From: Amycolatopsis sp. NBRC 101858
GTDB taxonomy: Bacteria; Actinomycetota; Actinomycetes; Mycobacteriales; Pseudonocardiaceae
Reading direction: 5' to 3'
NCBI RefSeq assembly: GCF_030269325.1
Contig: NZ_BSTD01000003.1
Span: forward strand, 434,001-498,000
Length of the DNA stretch: 64,000 nt
Position 1 is the first letter of the stretch. The number at the start of each line of letters is the position of its first letter. Positions 59,000 to 64,000 of this stretch are shown here, piece by piece. A model generated the notes under the pieces. That model was not told the origin of the DNA. It worked only from the letters and a program-made list of their open reading frames with translations, and did no database searches. The translations under genes and the position numbers were made by a program.

Positions 59000-60214
59000 T
59001 CAGCTCTCCCTCGGCCCCAGCAACGACGCCGGCCGCACCGCCGCGGACCCGAACTTCGATCGCGCCACGTCCGCCGCCACCTCGGCGTCCCGCCACCTCG
59101 GGGCCGGGGACTCGAACACCAGCTGCTCGCCCGCCTCCCCCGTGTCCAGGCCCTCCACGCGCACGCCGATCAACCTCACCGCTCCCGTCGGTGCGTGCTC
59201 CGTGAGCAACGCCACCGCCACCGCGTGGATCTCCCGGGCCACGTCCGTCGCCGACACCAAGGTCCGGGCCCGGGTGATCGTCCGGAAGTCCGCGAACCGC
59301 ACCTTGATCGAGACCGTCCGGCCGCGCACGCCCCGCTCCCGCAACGTCGCCCCCACCCGCGACGCCAGCCGCAGCAGCTCCAGGCCCAGCTCGGCGCGGG
59401 AATGCCGGTCCACGTCGAACGTGTGCTCCGCGCCGATCGACTTCTCCGGGGAATCCACGACCACCGACCGCTCGTCCACGCCGTGGGCGAGCCGGTACAG
59501 GTGCTCGCCCACCGCCACCCCCAGCGACTTCTTCAGCCGCTCCGGCGGGAACGCCGCGACGTCCGCGATCGTGCCCAGCCCCAGCCGCCGCAGGTGTTCC
59601 TCCGTGCGCGCGCCGACTCCCCACAACGCCGACACCGGCAGCGGGTGCAGGAACGCCAGGGTCTCCGCCGCGGGCACCACGACCATGCCGTCCGGCTTCG
59701 CCATCCCCGACGCCAGCTTCGCGACGAACTTGACCTTCGCCACCCCGACCGAGCACGTGATCCCGTGCTCGGCCTCGACCCGCGAACGGATCTCCGCGCC
59801 CAGCGAAGCCGGCGTCGCGCCCAAGCGCCGCAACGCCCCGCTGACGTCCAGGAACGCCTCGTCCAGGCTCAGCGGCTCGACCAGCGGCGTCAGCTCGCGG
59901 AAGATCTCCATCACCCCGCGGGAGACCTCGCCGTAGAGCCCGCCGGTCGGCGGGATGTTGATCAGGTGCGGGCACAGCCGCTTCGCCGTCGAGAACGGCA
60001 TCGCCGAGCGCACGCCGAACTTCCGCGCCGGGTAGTTCGCCGCCGCGACGACCGCTCGCGGCCCGCCGCCGGACACGACGACCGGCTTGTCGGCCAGCTC
60101 GGGCCGGGTGCGCAGCTCGACCGACACGAAGAACGCGTCCATGTCGACGTGCAGCATCCCGCACCCGGTGTCGTCCGGCGCCGGTTCTCCCGGCCGGACG
60201 CGGAACCGGCCCAT
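59000..60214 (-). CDS. dinB: DNA polymerase IV (Y family)
   Basis: 404 residues. Translesion polymerase. Catalytic MLHVDMDAFFVSVELR and SLDEAFLDVSG give the acidic metal ligands; YPARKFGVRSAMPFSTAKRLCP is the finger region, and the helix-hairpin-helix GVGARTEEHLRRLGLGTIADVA and little-finger domain (SIKVRFADFRTITRART) follow. ATG 60214 (MGRFRVRPGEP) was chosen; GTG 60244 would add ten residues. No clear clamp-binding QxxLF at the C-terminus is seen, which is a difference from some DinB1 proteins. Confidence 0.95.
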   Translation of the reverse strand: MGRFRVRPGEPAPDDTGCGMLHVDMDAFFVSVELRTRPELADKPVVVSGGGPRAVVAAANYPARKFGVRSAMPFSTAKRLCPHLINIPPTGGLYGEVSRGVMEIFRELTPLVEPLSLDEAFLDVSGALRRLGATPASLGAEIRSRVEAEHGITCSVGVAKVKFVAKLASGMAKPDGMVVVPAAETLAFLHPLPVSALWGVGARTEEHLRRLGLGTIADVAAFPPERLKKSLGVAVGEHLYRLAHGVDERSVVVDSPEKSIGAEHTFDVDRHSRAELGLELLRLASRVGATLRERGVRGRTVSIKVRFADFRTITRARTLVSATDVAREIHAVAVALLTEHAPTGAVRLIGVRVEGLDTGEAGEQLVFESPAPRWRDAEVAADVARSKFGSAAVRPASLLGPRES

Positions 60215-60322
60215 CCCGCCCGGCAGCTCAGCATTTCGCCCCACACCCGAGGACGCTACCGGCCACCACCGACAGTTTCGGATCACGCGCGAGCGCGACG
60301 GCCGAAACCCGCCGTAAAGAGG

Positions 60323-61048
60323 TCAGGCGAGCCGCGCGACCGCGTGCAGCCGGCCGGCGATGTCGCGCAGCGCCGGCGAGGCCGCCGCCACCCGCTCGAA
60401 TTCCGCCAGCTCGTCGTCGCGGACGTCGCCGCCGACCAGGTCCGAGATCACCCGGTCACCCTGCAGCGACACCACTTCGAGGCCGGCGGCCTCCAGGTCG
60501 GCCCGCAGGCCGGCCGCGGAGTACCGCCGCAGCACCGTGTCGCCCGGGACGACCCCGTCCGTGCTCTCGAGCAGCCGCTGGGCCTCGCCCACCCGGCCCG
60601 ACAGGGCGCGGTTCAGCACCGCCGCGTGCCGGTTCGCGACCAGCACCGACACCGCCCCGCCCGGCGCGACCGCCGTGGCCAGCGCGGTGAGCACCGCGGC
60701 CGGGTCGTCGACGATCTCCAGCAGCCCGTGCGCCAGCACCAGGTCGGCCGAGCCGGCCTCGACGTGGCGTCCCAGCGCGTCCGAGTCGTCCGCGACGACC
60801 GTGATCAGCTCGGAGACGCCCTCTTCCTCGGCCCGGCGCTGCAGCGTCGCCAGGGCGTTCGGGCTCGGCTCGACGACCGTGACCCGGCAGCCGGCCGCCG
60901 CGAACGGCACCGCCCAGCCGCCGCTGCCGCCGCCCACGTCGACGACGCGGGGGTGCTCGGCGCCCCGGGCGCGGGCGGCCTTCAGCTCGGCCTCGAGCAC
61001 CCGGCGGACGGCGCCCGAACCCCGGGCGGCCACGGTCTCCGTCTTCAT
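60323..61048 (-). CDS. SAM-dependent methyltransferase
   Basis: 241 residues, class I MTase. SAM motif VVDVGGGSGGWAVPFAAAG at about 36-54, acidic VVEPSPNA (motif II), and DLVLAHGLLEIVDDPAAVL (motif IV). Resembles CmoA/SmtA-type enzymes; the substrate cannot be read. ATG 61048 has TACCCT 7 nt upstream, so the message may be leaderless. It is divergent from the ParA-like gene 106 bp away. Confidence 0.88.
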   Translation of the reverse strand: MKTETVAARGSGAVRRVLEAELKAARARGAEHPRVVDVGGGSGGWAVPFAAAGCRVTVVEPSPNALATLQRRAEEEGVSELITVVADDSDALGRHVEAGSADLVLAHGLLEIVDDPAAVLTALATAVAPGGAVSVLVANRHAAVLNRALSGRVGEAQRLLESTDGVVPGDTVLRRYSAAGLRADLEAAGLEVVSLQGDRVISDLVGGDVRDDELAEFERVAAASPALRDIAGRLHAVARLA

Positions 61049-61141
61049 GCCGCACAGGGTAGTGCCCGCCCCGGCCCGGCTCCCCGGCTCCTCCCTTCGA
61101 GTGAACGCCCCTTGCCCGGCGGCACCTCTCGCGCGCACCCG

Positions 61142-61147
61142 TAGGCT
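61142..61147 (+). promoter_or_regulatory. -10 element of the ParA-like gene
   Basis: TAGGCT, 7 nt before GTG 61155. No good -35 at 16-18 bp; TTGCCC is 24 bp upstream. The spacing suggests a leaderless transcript. Confidence 0.5.
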
Positions 61148-61154
61148 GGTCTTC

Positions 61155-62048
61155 GTGCACACGGTCGCCGTACTCAGCCTCAAGGGAGGCGTCGGCAAGA
61201 CGACGGTCGCTCTCGGTATCGCGTCCGCCGCCCTGCGTAGGGGCACGCGGACGCTGGTGGTGGACCTCGACCCGCAGGGCAACGCCACGACCTCGCTCGA
61301 CCCGCCGTACACCGACGCGACCCTCGCCGACGTGCTCGAGAACCCGACGCGCGAGATGCTCGAACGCGCCATCGCGCCGAGCGTCTGGAGCGAGGACGTC
61401 GACGTCCTCGTCGGCACCGAAGAGCTCGAACTGCTCAACGACCCCGACGCCGACAGCGAGCGCCTGGCGAACTTCTCCCGCGCCCTGGACGAGCTGCACC
61501 GCACGCCCCTGCGCGAGACGCCGTACGAGCTGGTGATCCTGGACTGCCCGCCGTCGCTGGGCCGGCTGACGAAGTCGGCGCTGGTCGGCGCGGACAGCGC
61601 GCTGATCGTCACCGAGCCGACGATCTACGCCGTCGCCGGCGCGAACCGGGCCCTGGAAGCGATCGAGAAGATCCGCAAGGAGCTCAACCCGGACCTGCGC
61701 GCGATCGGCGTCCTGGTGAACAAGCTGCGCGTGCGCTCCTACGAGCACCAGTTCCGGATCGCCGAGCTGCGCGACAACTTCGGCTCGCTGGTGATGCCGA
61801 CGGCGATCACCGACCGGCTGGCGGTCCAGCAGGCCCAGGGCGCGTGCAGCCCGATCCACGAGTGGCACTCGCCCGGCGCGCAGGAGATCGCGCTGACGTT
61901 CAACATGGTGCTGGCGAAGATCCTGCGGTCCAACCGGGCAGGCCGCCACCGCATCGCCGGCGAAGAGCCCGAAGGGCCGGACTGGCCCGAGGGCCCGGCG
62001 CCGGAGACGCCCGCGGCCCCGGCCGAGGTGACCGAATCCGCGGGGTGA
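61155..62048 (+). CDS. ParA/MinD-family ATPase (orphan)
   Basis: 297 residues. Deviant Walker A KGGVGKTT (residues 10-17) right at the N-terminus, VVDLDPQGNATTSL (Walker A-prime), and LVILDCPPSLGRLTKSAL (Walker B). DNA- or membrane-bound positioning ATPase. There is no parB or minE-like partner in the window, and the protein lacks the N-terminal HTH of plasmid type I ParA. The Glu/Pro-rich C-terminus (EEPEGPDWPEGPAPETP) is unusual and may be a linker. GTG 61155 begins seven bases after TAGGCT. Co-directional with the Nei-type gene 3 bp downstream. Confidence 0.9.
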   Translation: MHTVAVLSLKGGVGKTTVALGIASAALRRGTRTLVVDLDPQGNATTSLDPPYTDATLADVLENPTREMLERAIAPSVWSEDVDVLVGTEELELLNDPDADSERLANFSRALDELHRTPLRETPYELVILDCPPSLGRLTKSALVGADSALIVTEPTIYAVAGANRALEAIEKIRKELNPDLRAIGVLVNKLRVRSYEHQFRIAELRDNFGSLVMPTAITDRLAVQQAQGACSPIHEWHSPGAQEIALTFNMVLAKILRSNRAGRHRIAGEEPEGPDWPEGPAPETPAAPAEVTESAG

Positions 62049-62051
62049 ACC

Positions 62052-62861
62052 GTGCCCGAAGGTGACACCGTCTACCTCGTCGGAAAGCGCTTCGACCGGG
62101 CGATCGCGGGAAAGACGTTGCTGCGCGGCCAGTTCCGGGTGCCGCAGCTGGCCACCGTGGACCTCGCCGGCCGCGAGGTGCTCGGCGTCGGGACGGTCGG
62201 CAAGCACCTGTTCACCCGCTTCTCCGGCGACCTCACCCTGCACTCGCACCTGATGATGGACGGCATGTGGGACGTCTACCCGGCCGGCGCGAAGTGGCGC
62301 CGGCCCGGCCACCACGCCCGCGTGGTCCTGACCGCCGCCGACGTCCAGGTGATCGGCTTCCGCGTCCACGACCTCAAGCTCGTGGCCACGCCGAAGGAAC
62401 ACGACCTCGTCGCCCACCTCGGCCCGGACCTGCTGGATCCACAGTGGACGGACGAGCACGCGGCCCGCGCGAGCGCCGCACTGGCCGCCGATCCCGCGCG
62501 CGAGCTGGGGCTCGCGCTGCTCGACCAGCGCGTCATGGCGGGCGTCGGGAACCTCTACAAGTGCGAGATCGCCTTCCTGCTCGGCGTGACCCCGTGGACG
62601 CCGGTGTCCGAAGTGGACGCACGAGCCACGGTCGCACTGGCCCGCAAGCTGATCCTCACCAACGCCGCCGCCGGGCGCTTCGACCAGAGCACCACCGGCC
62701 ACCTCGACCGCAACCGCAAGAACTGGGTCTACGAGCGCACCCGCCAGGGCTGCTTCCGCTGCGGCGGCCAGGTCCTGGTCCGCACGCAGGGCCACGACGC
62801 CCGGCGGCGGCCGACGTGGTTCTGCCCGAAGGACCAGCACGGCCCTTCCCCGGCGCAGTAG
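62052..62861 (+). CDS. Fpg/Nei-family DNA glycosylase (Nei2-like)
   Basis: 269 residues. Catalytic N-terminal Pro2-Glu3 (PEGDTVY), VGKHLFTRFSG, H2TH region LLDQRVMAGVGNLYKCEIAFLLGVTPWTPV, and a C-terminal zinc finger CFRCGGQVLVRTQGHDARRR, then PTWFCPKDQ. Removes oxidised bases and cleaves the abasic site. The finger shows three cysteines; the fourth position reads Asp (CPKD) instead of Cys, so zinc binding may be incomplete. GTG 62052 is fixed by the need for Pro at position 2. Confidence 0.93.
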   Translation: MPEGDTVYLVGKRFDRAIAGKTLLRGQFRVPQLATVDLAGREVLGVGTVGKHLFTRFSGDLTLHSHLMMDGMWDVYPAGAKWRRPGHHARVVLTAADVQVIGFRVHDLKLVATPKEHDLVAHLGPDLLDPQWTDEHAARASAALAADPARELGLALLDQRVMAGVGNLYKCEIAFLLGVTPWTPVSEVDARATVALARKLILTNAAAGRFDQSTTGHLDRNRKNWVYERTRQGCFRCGGQVLVRTQGHDARRRPTWFCPKDQHGPSPAQ

Positions 62862-62871
62862 ACTCGGCGGC

Positions 62872-62934
62872 GTGACGTCGTTCAAGCTCCCGCTCTACGG
62901 GACCGACACCGAACGCGGCGACCTCGCTCCCTGA
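62872..62934 (+). CDS. Candidate 20-residue leader ORF upstream of adenosine deaminase
   Basis: GTG 62872 to TGA 62932-62934 encodes 20 residues (begins MTSFKLPLYG). A -10-like TAGACT (62859-62864) stands exactly 7 nt before the GTG, the same spacing as other leaderless starts in this window. It ends 49 bp before the ATG of the adenosine deaminase gene. It may be a leader peptide or chance; no homologue is known to me. Confidence 0.4.
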   Translation: MTSFKLPLYGTDTERGDLAP

Positions 62935-62983
62935 GCCGCCCGCGCTCCTTACGTCACCCCAGCACTTCCCAGGGAGCTCAGTC

Positions 62984-64000
62984 ATGCCCGGAATCCCCAC
63001 CGGGCAGGCGCTGCGCGCGTTCGCGCACGCCCTGCCCAAGGTCGAACTGCACGTCCACCTCGTCGGCTCGGCGAGCCTGCCGACCGTCCTGGACCTGGCC
63101 CGGCGCCGACCGGCCGCCGGTGTCCCCACCGACGAGCGCGAGCTCGCGGAGTTCTTCACCTTCCGCGACTTCGCCCACTTCCTCACCGTCTACCTCGCGG
63201 TCACCTCGCTCGTGCGCGACCGCCACGACATCCACGCGCTCGTGGCGGGCCTGGCCGCGGATCTCGCCGCGCAGAACTGCCGCTACGCCGAAGTCACCGT
63301 GACGCCCTACAACCACCTGCTCGACGGCGTTCCCGGCGACGACCTGCTGTCCGGGCTCGCCTCCGGCCGGGCCCGCGCCGCCGAACTGGGCGTCGACCTG
63401 GCCTGGTGTTTCGACATTCCCGGCGAAAAGGGCACCAAGGCCGGGCAGGAGACGCTCGTGTTCGCGCTGCGCGAACGCCCGGAGGGCCTGGTTTCCTTCG
63501 GCCTCGGCGGCCCGGAACTCGGCGTCGGGCGCGCGCGGTTCGAGCCGTTCTTCACCCGTGCCAGGGAAGCCGGGCTGCACAGCGTCCCGCACGCCGGCGA
63601 AACCACCGGCCCGGCCACGATCTGGTCCGCGCTGCACGACCTCGGCGCCGAGCGCGTCGGCCACGGCACCAGCTGCGCCGCCGACCCGGCCCTGCTGGAA
63701 CACCTTGCGGCACACCGGATCCCGCTCGAAGTGTGCCCGACGTCGAACGTGCGCACCGGCCAGGTCGCGAGCATCGCCGCCCACCCCGTGCGACGGATGC
63801 TCGACCACGGCGTCGTCGTCACGCTCAACACCGACGACCCGCCGATGTTCGGCGCCACGCTGACGGGCGAGTACGTCGCCGTCGCCGAAACCCTCGGGCT
63901 GACCGCGGCCGAACTGGCGCGGCTGGCGGAGAACGCCGTCGACGCGTCGTTCCTCGGCGAAGAGCGCAAAGCCGGTCTGCGGAGTGAGATCGGAGAAATG
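62984..64000 (+). CDS. Adenosine deaminase (family), 3' end cut by window edge
   Basis: 339 residues read to the edge with no stop; nearly complete by family length. Metal and catalytic motifs: KVELHVHLVGSAS (HxH), SVPHAGETTGP (His-Ala-Gly-Glu), GHGTS, EVCPTSNVRTG, and TLNTDDPPMFG (catalytic Asp pair). Deaminates adenosine or a related 6-amino purine or nucleoside; some relatives act on other aminopurines, so the substrate is not certain. ATG 62984 follows GGGAGC. A 20-codon ORF sits just upstream. Confidence 0.93.
   Translation, partial: MPGIPTGQALRAFAHALPKVELHVHLVGSASLPTVLDLARRRPAAGVPTDERELAEFFTFRDFAHFLTVYLAVTSLVRDRHDIHALVAGLAADLAAQNCRYAEVTVTPYNHLLDGVPGDDLLSGLASGRARAAELGVDLAWCFDIPGEKGTKAGQETLVFALRERPEGLVSFGLGGPELGVGRARFEPFFTRAREAGLHSVPHAGETTGPATIWSALHDLGAERVGHGTSCAADPALLEHLAAHRIPLEVCPTSNVRTGQVASIAAHPVRRMLDHGVVVTLNTDDPPMFGATLTGEYVAVAETLGLTAAELARLAENAVDASFLGEERKAGLRSEIGEM

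Overview
This is a high-GC actinobacterial chromosome segment, most likely from the Pseudonocardiales and Amycolatopsis-like. The evidence is the third-position GC bias, the many GTG starts, and a division/cell-wall (dcw) cluster in the gene order known from Mycobacterium: divIVA/wag31, yggT, sepF, yggS, pgeF, ftsZ, then ftsQ, murC, murG, ftsW, murD, mraY, murF, murE, ftsI, an ftsL-like gene, rsmH and mraZ. It also carries an ESX-type substrate group, an ileS T-box and a SAM-IV riboswitch. The genus is inferred from memory of gene order and protein style; no database was searched. No rRNA, tRNA, IS element, prophage or CRISPR array was seen.

Layout. 1-7.3 kb: a double-domain DUF885 protein, a winged-helix/proline-rich protein, an RluA-type pseudouridine synthase with lspA, and two paralogous membrane proteins. 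7.3-13.8 kb: a class V aminotransferase behind a SAM-IV riboswitch, a secreted M23-type protein, a K+/H+ antiporter, an ArsR-type regulator and a class B PBP. 13.8-19.4 kb: ileS with its T-box leader, an MFS exporter and a divergent ArsR-type regulator. 19.4-25 kb: the distal dcw genes through ftsZ. 25.2-34.8 kb: a block that separates ftsZ from ftsQ. It holds the sigK-rskA locus (FAD oxidoreductase, DUF1365, CFA-type methyltransferase, DUF1295), a DinB-fold protein, an ohrR-ohr pair, a CGNR regulator with an MFS gene, and an NmrA-type reductase. 34.8-49.7 kb: ftsQ to mraZ, all on the minus strand and mostly overlapping by 4-14 bp. 50.2-52.4 kb: WXG100-like, DUF3558 lipoprotein, PPE-like and EspG-like genes. 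52.7-58.4 kb: moxR, DUF58, transglutaminase and DUF3040. 59-64 kb: DNA polymerase IV, a methyltransferase, an orphan ParA-like ATPase, a Nei-type glycosylase and an adenosine deaminase cut by the window edge.

How the genes work together. MraZ to FtsQ and FtsZ to Wag31 make and place the division septum and build lipid II; the DNPR motif in MurE predicts a meso-DAP peptidoglycan. An MraZ operator of four 10-bp-phased GTGG repeats overlaps the mraZ promoter. ftsZ has its own promoter and terminator. The sigK block appears to be one regulon: a 68-bp divergent region carries two mirror-image promoter-like elements (CCAATCC-N15-GCGAA), each ending 7 nt before a start codon, so both transcripts would be leaderless and SigK would drive its own operon and the CFA operon together. 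Several other genes also have a -10-like hexamer exactly 7 nt before the start codon.

Other non-coding structure: a family of 21-bp units, arranged head-to-tail and then inverted, lies just after stop codons at three separate loci. A small ORF between DUF58 and the transglutaminase looks like an expansion of the ATGA coupling junction.
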